NCBI RefSeq assembly: GCF_905147045.1
Contig: NC_065903.1
Location: forward strand, 6,572,001 to 6,636,000
Length of the DNA stretch: 64,000 bases
Origin: Nymphalis io
Taxonomy: Eukaryota; Arthropoda; Insecta; Lepidoptera; Nymphalidae
Reading direction: 5' to 3'
Shown here one piece after another: positions 35,508-47,519 of this stretch. The translations under genes and the position numbers were made by a program. The notes under the pieces were generated by a model. It searched no databases, was not told the origin of the DNA, and saw nothing but the letters and a program-made list of their open reading frames with translations. The first letter of the stretch is position 1. Every line of letters starts with the position of its first letter.

Positions 35508-35835
35508 GCTGTCTCTGGACATTCTTTAGCAGCATTCTTTCGAGGTATTCTTTGACGTTTTTTTTTCGTAAGTGTCGCACATAAATTGACCAATAGCTTT
35601 TAGTTGCTCTAACGTTGCAGATATTTTTTCTAAAAAAGCGACTATCAAGAAAAGCCCACAAAAGCTCCAACAGGGTTAAATCACATAATCACGACGGCCA
35701 GTTGACGTCATTGTGACGTAAATTAATGCGGCATTTGAACTTTCACGCAAAACATTTAAACTCACGTGTCGTTAGCCATGTTGCGCAATCCGCTGAAGCC
35801 ACACGTCTTCTTCATCAATATTTGTTTCGAAAATA
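35508..35835 (-). pseudogene. DDE transposase C-terminal relic (mariner/Tc-like)
   Basis: On - the three frames together give ETNIDEEDVWLQ, corresponding to the family's DVWFQQDGA block. A worn version of the WPSRSCDLTPLDFFLWG block follows ('LAVVIM' / 'CDLTLLELLWA'), then NVKEYLERMLLKN near the end. It has many stops and frameshifts, and no inverted-repeat ends found. It is unrelated to the element at 1905. Long decayed. Confidence 0.6.
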
Positions 35836-36859
35836 ATTGACGTTATCAACCTAGTGTAAATGTACAAAAAGTGTAACCGACTTTTATTATATATAGGTAT
35901 TATAACTTTTTTGTTTCCGTACATTACGATTTGAGTTAAATGACCGTATTGTACGGAAACAAAGTCCAACTTTATGTCATAATTCACCCTAAAGAAGAAC
36001 CCTAAAACCATAAAAATTGCATATCTGACTTATATTACATTAGATGATATTCTTGTGGTCTAAGGCTAATGTACAAAGTACTTTTATAATGATTACGAAT
36101 AAGCATTTAATAAAGTTGATTAAATGCTTATTTTTGTTTTATATCCTTGACGTACTCGTATCATAATTTTATGCAAGTTTGTTTTTGTCATTTTATATGT
36201 TTAATATCGTCTTAGTTTTATTATTAAAATCAAATGTTACCATGTAATATTTTACATAACTATTAGTTGTAGTTTGTTTTGCATACTTTTAATGAATTCA
36301 ATCCAGATTATCTTGACGTACAATCTAACCTTAATTTTGTTTATTTGTCTACATTCAACCGTATAGACTATCAAAAGACAACTTTGTGGTATTCAACGCC
36401 TAAATAAAATATGATACACGCCCCGCTGTGTCCGCGACCTACACAACATCAAGGTGATTAGAGCACAAAGATTCTCTAGAAGATCTGAACTAGACTGATA
36501 CTGTATATATTTTTTATTGAAATACAAAATATTTTTTAAAATATCATGAGTAACACTAAGATATTGACGTATAATATTGTAAGACATTGATTTATAATAC
36601 ATAACTGTCTATTTTATTAATTAGTCGTCATTATAATTACGTATAACGTAATGCCAAAAGACATTCTCTTCCAAACAAAGCACTGAACAAAAAAACCAAA
36701 TGCATATAAACACAATCTGACTCATAAAAAAAAATTAAATATCCAATAAGAAAATGAATTTCGATAACCGTACTTCAATTTTACATTTTAACGGTGGTTC
36801 GCATCAGCTATTTTGCTGGATTTTGGCAAGCCAAAAAACACGACTCAAAAGTCGTGAGT

Positions 36860-37000
36860 GAGTTTAATTCCTGTAATCAAGCACATTAATGACATAACAT
36901 CTAAGTTCCATAATTTTCAGCATATTCATGGTGACGGAATAGTTAATATTTCTTTCAGTGCTAATGTATATGTGCGCTGGTGACCACTACCCGGAAACAG
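36860..37000 (-). repeat. Degenerate SINE family A
   Basis: 'acataacatctaagttcc' and 'gctggtgaccactaccc' match family A in inverted order; strongly diverged. Confidence 0.55.
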
Positions 37001-37839
37001 TAAATCATAAATCTAGTATTCAAATCTTTCTCAATTATCAAATGTGCAAAGCTGGAAGGAGTCATGTTCTGGATTTATGTCACGTTTTTATGAAACTTTT
37101 CTGAAATAACACAACACAATTTTGTAGTATCTGATGTACAATCACTACATTTAAATAACACTTTTGCCGTTAAATATTATACGGCCTCTTTAAACTGTAG
37201 ATTAAACAGGCATATTATGTATATTTAAAAAAATAAACAAAATATTACGTTTACGTAAAACGTATACAGCGTTCAATCACCCCTAATTTGTTATTATAAT
37301 TCTGTTTGTTTGCTTGTATAAATAAAATCAAATATTCCAATTACCATCTCCTGTGACTGACTAATAACTGAATATTTCGATTAACTTATTTATTTATATA
37401 CAATTACTTTTTAATATCTCAATAGATGTTGTTAGTCTTATTTTTATGATTCAGTATCAAAATAATAATGTTTTAGTATTATTTTTGACTAACATAATAT
37501 GTATATTATTAGCAAATTTAACGAATGCGAACTGTATACTTCTTGTCCTTTTCTTCTTCAAATCCTCTATAGAATATTTTGCCTTTGCTCTTGAGTTTTT
37601 ATGAATTTATTATTCCTCTTTCCTCGTTAATTTTTATTTATTTTTCCTATTTTTTTAACTTTATTATAGCTGTACCATTTGTGTATATATTTTTCAAAAT
37701 TCTTATGTATTTATGTTCAACTTTTATGTTTTTTAGGCTTAACGAAATGCCTTGTTGTAGTCTATGAAGCAGTGGAATGGTATATTATATTCTTTATTCT
37801 TTTCAAAGACTTGACTTATAACGTGTATGTGATTTAGTG

Positions 37840-38400
37840 TGGAGAGCCCGCCCTAAATCCGGCTTGTTCTCAAAGTTGCTTCTCGTCAAGAGTTCTAGTT
37901 ATTCGGCGGTGAACAACCTTTACAAATACTTTCTATATATTGGATATTAGGCTGATAGATCTATAGTTGTTTATTTCAAACTTGTCACCCTTTTTATGCA
38001 GAAGTATTATTGTGGAATTATCCCTCTCAGTTAGTATTGTTTCGGTTATCGGTATATCGTTATAAATATGTTTTAGTGTAGGTACAATGGCTTCTTTACA
38101 ATCGATTAATAGTTCATTACTGATGTGGTCGGTAACAGACAAAGCCTGTCTGTTTTCTGTGTTTCGATGGGTTTGGTTATTTCCTTTTCTAGAATAGCAT
38201 AACGTCGTTATAGATAGATCGGTCTTGTCTTAGTTATTTTTCCTGGAATACAAGTCATCATAAAATTTAGTAGTTATTGACAATATATCTGGTCTTTTAG
38301 TCTTTCCCATAGAATATCAATCTTTTATTTAGGGTATCCCGTTTGTCTTATCCTTTAATAGCTTGACAGCTCTCTTGATACCTCCAGCCTTGATTATATG
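37840..38400 (-). pseudogene. RTE-type reverse transcriptase relic
   Basis: On - the best frame reads SVTDHISNELLIDC then TILTERDNSTIILLHKKGDK and INNYRSISLISNI, which is reverse-transcriptase domains 1-2 of the RTE/'endonuclease-reverse transcriptase' group. Another frame follows with LDEKQL and REQAGFR-like residues (about 37850-37910), and upstream with KLLKDKTNGIP-like residues near 38350. Stops and frameshifts throughout, and the YADD catalytic region is absent. Non-functional. Confidence 0.72.
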
Positions 38401-38549
38401 CTTCACAAAAATCTTACGTTTAAGGCATTCCCTATCTTTCTTAATTTGTGTTTTTATTTCTGTACTAACTTTGCTTATCTCTTCCCTGATACTTTTTGTT
38501 TATTTATTTGTAATATTAATCAATACCAACCTTTTTACTAGTAGTTCAT

Positions 38550-40455
38550 TAGTTTTATAAGACAATTTTTCTTCACGTTTGGTTCGTCTTTATTATTATC
38601 TGATTTTGTTGTTAGTATTTCGTTTGGTATATTATGTTTTTGTTAAGTGTTTTGATATTTAATAGATCTTTTCTGCAGAGAGTTAAGTTTTTTTCTAACG
38701 TTGGCTATCGTCAACGTCAAATAACAAGCATTTAATAACCCACAATATAAACAAAAGTTTGAGTTGTTTGGTATAAAAAATATAAAGTTTTCTTTTTTTT
38801 TAAATATAATAAGGTTTTGTATTAAGAACCATTTTGTATTTTGAGATAAATATTTTATTACGCAACACCGTAAATTAATCATTTATTAGTAAGGAATACG
38901 TCAAAAGGTTCATGTTAAAAATTATGCAAAGCAATTTTAGATAATATTGAACACTGTAATTTGCAGTAGCAAGGCTTCCTCAATAATTTTGTTTACAAAT
39001 GTGTAGCGAGGCTACGTCGTAGTCGATATTTGCGTAGTAGGTATCTATAGGCGAGATCTCAAATTTAACCTAATTTAGATATTTGTTGAAAGATTGCAAT
39101 AACTTTTTTATTATATTACGTCATCGACATTTTAATTAGCTTGTTACTTAATCGCTTATCCAGAACTATATTCATTTACAAAAATAAACACTAAATCAGA
39201 ACCTACCATAGAAACCCACATTTTTACTTGTTTTTAGATTATTTTATTCTCCCAAAATAGATTATCAAATTTTATCTTACTGAGAAATACAACTGTCGTT
39301 GATACAGCTATTAAACGAACGAACGACAATTATTTAAATTCATATTTTAAATTTGTATTTTTTTAATAATGATGCTATACGTGAAAGGGAAAGATGATTA
39401 AAAAAATATTCTCCCAATTAAAAAGACATAACATCTTCCACGCTTATTGTAAGTTTTCATATCTTTTTCGGAAACGTGTTCTATGAATAATTTCAATAAA
39501 TTCTCAGATTGCATGTTTTGTGAAGCGAGGAGAACGTGCGTTTATTTATAATCATGAGCCACGAGAGTCTCAACGTGACAGTCACAGCTTTGCAGACACT
39601 AGTGTCTTAAAATCGCGCATATTTACAAATACTTATATTATTGACAATTTATATTATTTATTTATTACAACAATAAAATATGAACATCAAATAGAAATAT
39701 ATTCACATTTATAATATTTAAAAAAACAATGTCCAATTTTTAAAAATATTAAAATTAACCGTGAAATCAAATTAGAACACGACATAAAACTCTGCTTATA
39801 TGTAGTTTCTAATAAATAACGCCACTGGTTTTTTTTTGTTTTTGTAATACAAATATAAAACTGTTTACTAATAATTCATTTTAGGGTTTTTATTTGTTTA
39901 AAACGATTATATAAGATGCAGATGACAAGTGAGGACGCGTTAACGCTCACAGTTTCCTGAAGGTTTCCCTAGTTTTACATAACTACTGATAAATTATTGG
40001 GAAATAATATTATACTAATATAATATTTTCATTTACTTACATAAACTTGGATTATTTTATGAAATAATTTTTATAACTTTGAAAGTTTGGTTTACATTTT
40101 TATAAGCACTTAAAATTTAACTACCTAGTTAATAGAGATAACTTGTTGAATTTAGTATTAACTTATAAATTCGTATCTTATTGACAGCACAAAACAAAAT
40201 AACAAAGTATTATTTAAAAAACATTTATTATCAATAGATTTGTCCAATGGCATTTTAGATTAGACATGTATGAATGTATATCGGTATGTATTGTGAGTAC
40301 TGCATCCGATGATTATAACGCTACACTAAGTAAGTATGTTGCAGAAATAGTCGCTTCATATCACCTCCAAAACAACTAGAACTGGGTCATAGCCTTACAT
40401 GCTTTTAAATTTAATTATTGTCAGACATTGACGTTCATATGAACTAAAAGCATAT
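38550..40455. other. Gene-free AT-rich DNA
   Basis: No coding frame, RNA or clear repeat recognised. Confidence 0.5.
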
Positions 40456-40461
40456 TATATT

Positions 40462-40700
40462 TTTTTTTTTTTTATAGAATAGGAAGGCGGACGAGCATAT
40501 GGGCCACCTGATGGTAAGTGGTCACCAACGCTCTTAGACATTGGCATTGTAAGAAATATCAACCATCGCTTACATATCCAATGCGCCACCAACCTTGGGA
40601 ACTAAGATTTTATGTCCCTTGTGCCTGTAATTACACTGGCTCACTCACCCTTCAAACCGGAACACAACAATATCAAGTATTGCTGTTTTGCGGTAGCATT
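40462..40700 (+). repeat. SINE family A copy
   Basis: Starts after a T-run with 'atagaataggaaggcggacg', runs through 'ccaccaaccttgggaactaa' to 'ttgctgttttgcggtag'. It faces the inverted copy at 40875-41137, so the pair can form a large hairpin. Confidence 0.88.
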
Positions 40701-40874
40701 TTTACACGTCAAGCTACCTGTTCCGCCTTCAAATGGGTGAAATGATCAATTTTATTGTTATCCTATTTCTTAACTAATGAGATATATAAACATTCGTCAA
40801 CCAATATATTAGTTGGTACAGCGTTAATGCATCATACAGCAAACCACCCAATTTTTTGGGGTTATTTAAGGATC

Positions 40875-41137
40875 TTGGCCCATCATGAAGTTGTGCAACC
40901 CCGTCTGGGTAGGTACAACCCATTCATCAGTATTGCTGCCAAGCGGTAGAACCTGAGGGGAAGGACGAATGAACCAGTGTAACTATAGGCCCATGGGACA
41001 TAACATCTTAATCCCCAAGGTTGGTGGCGCATTAGCGATGTAAGAATGGTTAATATCTCTTACATCGCCATCGTCTATGGGCGGTAGTGACCACTTACCA
41101 TCAGATGGCCCATTTATCCGTTCACCTGCCTTTAACA
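40875..41137 (-). repeat. SINE family A copy, inverted
   Basis: 'caccccgtctgggtaggta'-like start and 'ccccaaggttggtggcgcat' in the middle, ending 'tccgttcacctgccttt'. More diverged than the copy at 40462. Confidence 0.8.
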
Positions 41138-41828
41138 TAAAACAATTTTAATGTTGTGCAAATTCCCTAATACTAGCTTCAAACATAGGTACAATTATAA
41201 AATATTATAAAATGGTTTCTTTACCTAATAGATACTTAACCTACCTAATAGATATGGTTGGTTAGACGTTGGTAGTGTTCAATTTATAATACGATTTATT
41301 TCTTCAATATTGATTAGAATTTTCATATTTATCACACTTTAAAGTAAGTTAATAATAATAATAATTTATATTATTTTTGAAACCCTTACTTACATTCATT
41401 ATTATTAACAGAATGAATTAATCATTCAATTTAAATAAATTATACACGTATAACACACTTTAAAAACAACTTCAGATCACGAATTGATAGCAACGCGTAG
41501 ACATAATAATAAAGATAATCTCCATTTTTAAGCAGCAATATTGTCTAAAATAATGTGAACTAAAATAATACCTTTTGATAATAAAAACTTCATAATACAC
41601 TGAATAGTAGCTTTAAGGGTAAGTTTGTGTCCAGTGAGGTTGTAATAACTTTTAAAATATTCTTTGTATAGAACCTTTACGCTCCGGCTTCACATCACAA
41701 AGGTCATAACCCCGGCACTGTATTTATGTCAAGGATGGACTCGAAATAGATCTTTTTTATTCACTACCGAATTATTTCACCCTCTACTTAATACAAGTAA
41801 GCTTTTTGTCGAATGGTTGGTTAATTCT

Positions 41829-41882
41829 TTACCGATTGACCGATTTAATTATAGCCCTATAATTAAGTCTGTCAATCGGTAA
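41829..41882. repeat. 54-bp imperfect palindrome
   Basis: Outer arms ttaccgattgac (41829-41840) and gtcaatcggtaa (41871-41882), inner arms ttaattatag and ctataattaa around a two-base centre. The word 'ttaccgattg' also occurs in the arms of the inverted-repeat element at 44725-45681. Confidence 0.75.
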
Positions 41883-41971
41883 GTTGTAGAAGAAATTTGA
41901 AAACAGGGATACTCTTTTAATCTATTTTCAGGCTTAATAATTTTTCATTTATTATAGATATATATAATATA

Positions 41972-42044
41972 GTTTTCTAATCTTATTTAAATGTAATACC
42001 TAATGTAATACCCTTTGTATTACATTTAAATAAGATTAGAAAAC
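41972..42044. repeat. Perfect 27-bp inverted repeat with 19-bp loop
   Basis: Arms 41972-41998 and 42018-42044 are exact inverses, with 19 bases between them. It could be a tiny palindromic mobile element or a hairpin source. No transcript evidence. Confidence 0.85.
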
Positions 42045-42189
42045 ACAATAAAAAGACCGATTAAAAGAGAGTTTCTTCTCACTGTCTACAGTCCGTTATA
42101 AATATGTCGTAAATTTACAGTAATTAGTCTGATGTTTTTATTTTTTTTACACGACTGCCCAAAAAAGAAGTATAAGTTCAGGATTCATG

Positions 42190-42310
42190 TATGTATGTGA
42201 ATTTCTTTATTTCAACATAACTTTTAAATGCCTGAACATTTTTGATGTGTGCTATGAAATTTTTAGAATCCTTCCATCATCCCGAGGGATGGAGGGAGGA
42301 TCCCATAAAT
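42190..42310 (+). repeat. Likely LINE 3' fragment
   Basis: 'gtatgtatgtgaatttctttatttc' style sequence followed by 'cccgagggatggagggagg' resembles the 3' untranslated part of RTE-type elements. Weak. Confidence 0.35.
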
Positions 42311-42784
42311 TCATTTATTTATCCATTCAGGACAGTCAGGTCTTTTGATTCTTAAAGGTAAAAAAAATATATTTTTATTATTATTATTATTAAATCTATA
42401 GAAAAATTATATTCTTATTAAAGTGATATACAATAACTACTACGTTACTTATGCATAATAAACAATTGTGATCGAATTATATCTAATCTAATCTAACAAA
42501 TAAATGTCATACAATAGATTAGACTAGTAATTAATAATCCTGTGTTTTAATCTATCTAGGTATATTATATTAAAAAATCAAAACAGTTCTTGAACTTTAA
42601 ATACAAAAAACAACATAATCCAATTTTATTAGGCATAAGAAGCTTTGCAAGTTTGTAAAATAACGCAAATTTATTAATGAATATATTCAAATTTTAAAAA
42701 TAAGTTATGAATTTTCCTGTGACCTTTCGCAATATAAATAAAGAAACGACCTCAAAAGTATATTTATGTTGCTGCGACCTCGTG

Positions 42785-42965
42785 AAGTTACAGGTGAGGT
42801 ATATGAGGGGTTGGTCCAGTTTTGAATGGAGGAGAGGAGGCTCGGCGTGACGTCATGGGGGCGTAGCTGTGACGTCAACGCTCAAAACTAGGTCGCACGG
42901 TCAACGATCCCTGCTGCGCTGCAGAAGCGCAGTTTTGTGTCCCTGAGCAGCCAATTCCACAGTAT
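42785..42965. promoter_or_regulatory. GC-rich island with two perfect TGACGTCA sites
   Basis: TGACGTCA (CRE/ATF palindrome) at 42848-42855 and 42870-42877, 22 bases apart. A small hairpin around 'tgcgctgcagaagcgca' follows at about 42915. No gene start can be tied to it; it could also be an unknown repeat. Confidence 0.35.
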
Positions 42966-43621
42966 ATACCGTGATTAATACAAAATATTGTATGAAATAA
43001 AAAATATTATATGAAATAAATATCTAAGAATTTCTGTTTTTTAAACTTTTCAATTTCTTACTGTAAAAAATGATTAGTAGTTTTATATAAATATGATTTA
43101 TTAAATTTTCTATTTTAAATATTAAATGAGTATTTACTATGATTTTAAATTAAATTTGAAAAAAATACATATCAATCTAGAGATACCTACATTTGACTTT
43201 CCATAACGCTACCTCATTTCATTGAACATGAGAATTGGGTCAAAACTTGGTCCCCCGATCCCCCGATCAATGTGGCCGCGTCAATGAATACCAACTGTAC
43301 CTTCCCAGTAGCAAGAAATAGCCTGCCTATAAATAGATGGCCAAACGATTATGCATGAATAATCACACAAATGTTTTCGGTTATAAAAAATTGAAGGACC
43401 TTCAATGACATCATGTAATAAAATTGAACATTTATCAATAAAAATAAATGTAAGTACATTTAATTAAATACTGATTTTTATATAAAGAAAATGTAGAATT
43501 ATAATTTTTATTATGTAATAAAGAAATACATACATATATTTATATGCTTAAAAATATACCATTTTAGCCAAACCGATGAATTAATAATACTTTTGGTCTT
43601 TGGGTTGACCTTCACCCAACT

Positions 43622-44721
43622 TTTTTTCAACGCTGGAAAAACGCATTACGCGTTTCCCCCACGGGAACAGTGAGGGGGTATGTGGGGCTCGCCGGTGTCC
43701 AAGTTGCCGAGTGCGCCCCGAACATCGGAATGCCCACTAAAAAACCAGCGGTACCCTTTCCGTCTTAACGAGGAGCGCCAAGAGATCGCTTTTGCATGCT
43801 ACTGTGGCGCTCTGACGGCCGGCCCGCTTATGCGGGCCTCCATTCTCTAGAGAGGGTTCCCAGGGTACTGTGAACCCCCCCTAGTCCCGGCGGCGCCTAT
43901 TATGGCGAGGAGAGAAGGTGCGCATAGCGCCTTTTTCTTCTCCCCGGTCTTTTCCGGCGGAGTGGGTCTGCAGCGGCCTTCTTCCCGCGCCAGCTCCGCA
44001 GCCTCCTTCTATGACATCACACTATCGCAGAAGGAGACCATCTCCGACCAGCACTCCTCGCTTCCGAGCATCGCATCGATGATGCTCGGCAAGGAGAGGT
44101 CTCCTCCAACAACCGCCGCCAGGGAATGCCTCTGGGGCCCCCACGCAGCACACTCCGTCAGGGTGTGATGCGCTGTGTCGAATGGCGCACCACACTCGTG
44201 GCAGGAGGTTGACACCTCCCGCCGCGCTATCTCGTGCAGGTACTTACCGAAACAGCCATGTCCGGTAAGCACCTGCGTCAGCCTGAACGAGAGCGTGCCT
44301 CGTTTCTTTTTGACCCAGCGACTCAAGTGGGGACGTACCGCCTCCACTGTCGCCAGGCCCGCCGTGGGGGACCCCAGGTCCTCCTCCATCCATCGACCTC
44401 ACTACACCGGCATAGAGGCGCCGGCATAGCGATCCCGGTCCTCCCACGTTGGGTAGGAGGCGGCCTAAGGCGGCGGCGGCTTTGACGAGCGTCGGACCGA
44501 GTTGCACGAAATGCTGCCCGAATCTCCATCGCTCGTCCAGGATCAGGCCCAGGTATTTCATCTGGGCCTGCACCTTGTTCACCGTCCCGTGGACGGTAAT
44601 ATTCGCCCCCGGGGGGCCTCTCCGTGGACCGTGGAAGAGAAGAGCCTCCGTTTTGGAGATGGAGACCCTCAGACCCAGCATTTCCACTCGATCCACGGTG
44701 AGAGCCGTCCCGACCTCGGCC
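43622..44721 (-). mobile_element. 5'-truncated R1-like LINE with target-site duplication
   Basis: On - it encodes the end of an R1-clade ORF2: a reverse-transcriptase tail (LGLRVSISKTEALLFHG, KYLGLILDERWRFGQH), then after a frameshift a C-terminal zinc-knuckle-like block (HECGAPFDTAHHTLTECAAW). Its 3' end is a short A-run (T-run on + from 43621). It is flanked by near-identical 14-base words, accttcacccaact (left) and accttcactcaact (right). Far richer in GC than its surroundings, so insertion is fairly recent relative to them. Confidence 0.85.
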
Positions 44722-44724
44722 AAC

Positions 44725-45681
44725 CTTCACTCAACTGCTTATCGGATGAAGATATTTTTTTCTTAAATTTTACAATTAAATAAACATGTCATGATTAGGT
44801 TGCCCAGTAAAATATGGCCATGACTAACTTAAATTAACTTTTCTTAATGTTTTTTTTTAAATTCTTCACCCATGTGCTTACCACACGAGTGTTACACCAA
44901 TCGAAAATATAAAATATAAGACATATGCTACACTTAGGTTCCCCACCTTTTTCCTGTCGCCATTCCCTGGTTGCCACGTTTAAACAGGTGAGTATTGTTA
45001 GCAATCATACTCATACTCATCGGTAAGCAGTTACCGATTGAATTTTATATCAAAATAAAGATAATTTTATCACGAATATAAAAGTGTAAGGTTGCTTGCT
45101 ATGCTAAAAAAGTGGTCATAAACAACAGTTGCCACAGCTTAAAAATTATAAATTAGAGTTAGCACTAATGTATGACAGAGACACATTGCCCGTTTTTTTC
45201 AATGCGATAGACGAGGGTGTAACACAGCAGCTGGGCATCATACGTCGCGCGCACAACAGAAAACAGCGTAAAAAAAAACAGAACGACAACAAAAGTCAGC
45301 GACGATTTTAGCTTATTTTTCGATATACGTGGCTTGCGTTGTGGCGTTCAATTAAAAAATGATACCAAAATATGATAAAATTATCTTTAGTTTGCTATTA
45401 AAATCAATCGGTAAGCAGATGAGTACAAATTGATAAAAAAATTCACCTTTTTACACGTAGCAACCAAGGAGGGATGACAGGAAAAAGATGGCCAACCGTA
45501 GTGTACCATATTCCTTATATTTTGTATTTTCGATTGGTGTAAGTACATGGGTGAAGAATTAAAAAAAAATAAGAAAAGAATAATTAATTTAAGATAGCCA
45601 TGGGCCATATTATATTAGGCAACTAAATTATTAAGACATGTTTATAAAACAAAAAAATTCAAGGTAAGCAGATGGGTGAAG
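44725..45681. mobile_element. Non-autonomous element with long inverted-repeat arms
   Basis: Left arm about 44725-45080 and right arm about 45362-45681 are inverse copies with moderate divergence (for example 'ttcttcacccatgtgcttac' at 44862 versus its inverse at about 45540-45560). About 280 bases of unique centre remain. Its open frames, including one rich in Lys/Gln near 45129-45311, show no transposase domain. The left end is interrupted by the R1-like LINE. Confidence 0.8.
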
Positions 45682-46379
45682 ATCAAGTCTAATTCGGATC
45701 TCGTACTATTTTATATATTCATAATTTAGCGTATTACATTCTTATTTGATTAAGCACGTATTGATATAAGTATTATTATTATAAGTAATATAAGTATTAT
45801 TGCTATGTCTGCTTGAAATACTTGAAACACTTTTTACACCGATTGATTACTATAAAAGTTAATAGATATACTAGATCCAATGGGATAAATAATAGTAGAG
45901 CCAATGGGAACCTCGGAAACGCTATTCAGAAACCCAGCGAATTTTCTTATATGTTAGTTTTTAGATAACCTGCACTGTCATACACTCATTTTTACCTTAG
46001 TCTCGACCCCACTACCTGTGTAACCTTGCATATTTAGGCGCCGTTTAATACTCGTTATATATCCTGTATATATATAACTACCTCAAAAACTTAGTGATAT
46101 GCTATACTAAAATGAAATTACATATTGTTTACGGCCAAAATATTTTATCAAATTATAAAAGAAATACTGTTACACAGAGGCTTCATAGTTTTAATTCAAA
46201 CTTCACATATTCAAAATCACGACAGTGCGATTTTTAAGGCATATCCAGCCTCACACAACCACTCTGTGAGATTTGCTTTTGCCAGAAACTTTTCCGAACC
46301 AATATAACATGTGAAAAAAAAAAACTTTAAGAAAAGAGCCTACTCATTCCTTCGAGGCCGGCAACGTGCCTGCTAGCCC

Positions 46380-46610
46380 TCCCATGTTGTAGGTGTTCAT
46401 GGGCGGTGGTAGTCACTTTACATCAGACGATGCCCGTGTATCTTAAATAAAAATAAAATATTTAATTATTTTCATACTTTAAATATTATTTCGAATTATA
46501 AACGCTAATGAAGCACATGAAAATTCAATAGTGTTTGGCCGGGTTTGAACACGCATTCTTCGATTAAGATTCACGAGTTTAACCACAAAGGGCATTTCAC
46601 CTTTTTAATA
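46380..46610. repeat. SINE fragments (A then C), degenerate
   Basis: About 46385-46440 ('catgggcggtggtagtcact') is a worn inverted end of family A. About 46505-46600 ('aagcacatgaaaattcaata', 'gggtttgaacacgcattctt') is the head part of family C, inverted. Confidence 0.6.
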
Positions 46611-47428
46611 TAATTATTATAAATTTCGTATAAACGTAAAAGTATTAAAAAACACCTTTATAATAAAGTCAATTTCTTATTTAATAACAAATCATACCAG
46701 TCGTTCAGTAAACCTTAAATTGATAAAAAAGTATTTGAAGACTAAAGACTTTCGGAATTTTTCCTTAGAAACCCCTTGCTCAAAAGTCAATGACCGAAAT
46801 ATTAGATACCAAATATTGGAAAAACAAAATTGCCTATCAAATAGAATTTCCGATAATATAACGTTGTATTCCTCGTGCTTATGATTGCTGATTTCACAAC
46901 TCACAAAAGATTAAGGTAAGCGGCGTATAAATTATTTAACTAACATAACATTCAAAGAAAAAGAATATCAAAAAATACTTCCTAGTCATCATAAAGCAGT
47001 TTTATACATAAAATTAGCACACGGAAAACATATTTATCACGTTTTTTTATACTCTGTAACAATGTGTTCCTTTTATTTGATGTACAATAAATTATTTTTA
47101 AAATAAGTATCATTAGTCTGCTTATAACCTATGCATTCATCTATGCATCTATGCATTTTTTCCGAGGCACGGGAGTGTACTCACTTCCAACATATTTTTA
47201 ATATGTATAATATGATCTCTATACATAAAGATGTAACCATAAATGTATAGTTTGACTAAAACTTATAGGGTTTATATACTCTTTGAGTCTTGACACACAC
47301 ACTCGTTAATTTGTAGTTTGGATAAAATTAAATGTAATTATGTTATGTTATCTAAATGTTTCGATGTGTAATATAAACTTAGCAAATTAATTTAGTAATA
47401 GTAAAATTTAGTAATACGTAAATATACG

Positions 47429-47450
47429 TAACAGATATATTTATTTATAT

Positions 47451-47510
<60 letters not shown>

Positions 47511-47517
47511 CAGATAT
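47429..47517. repeat. AT microsatellite
   Basis: An (AT)n tract interrupted once by 'aaatat', bounded on both sides by the same ten bases, taacagatat (47429-47438 and 47508-47517). Confidence 0.9.
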
Positions 47518-47519
47518 TC

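Noticed and set aside
40518..40949. Open frames near 40.5-40.9 kb
   Set aside because: They run through SINE family A copies; the same peptides appear at other copies (for example around 7.8 and 21.3 kb on -).
45129..45311. Lys/Gln-rich protein inside the inverted-repeat element
   Set aside because: It has no transposase domain, is short, and its centre is part of a non-autonomous element.
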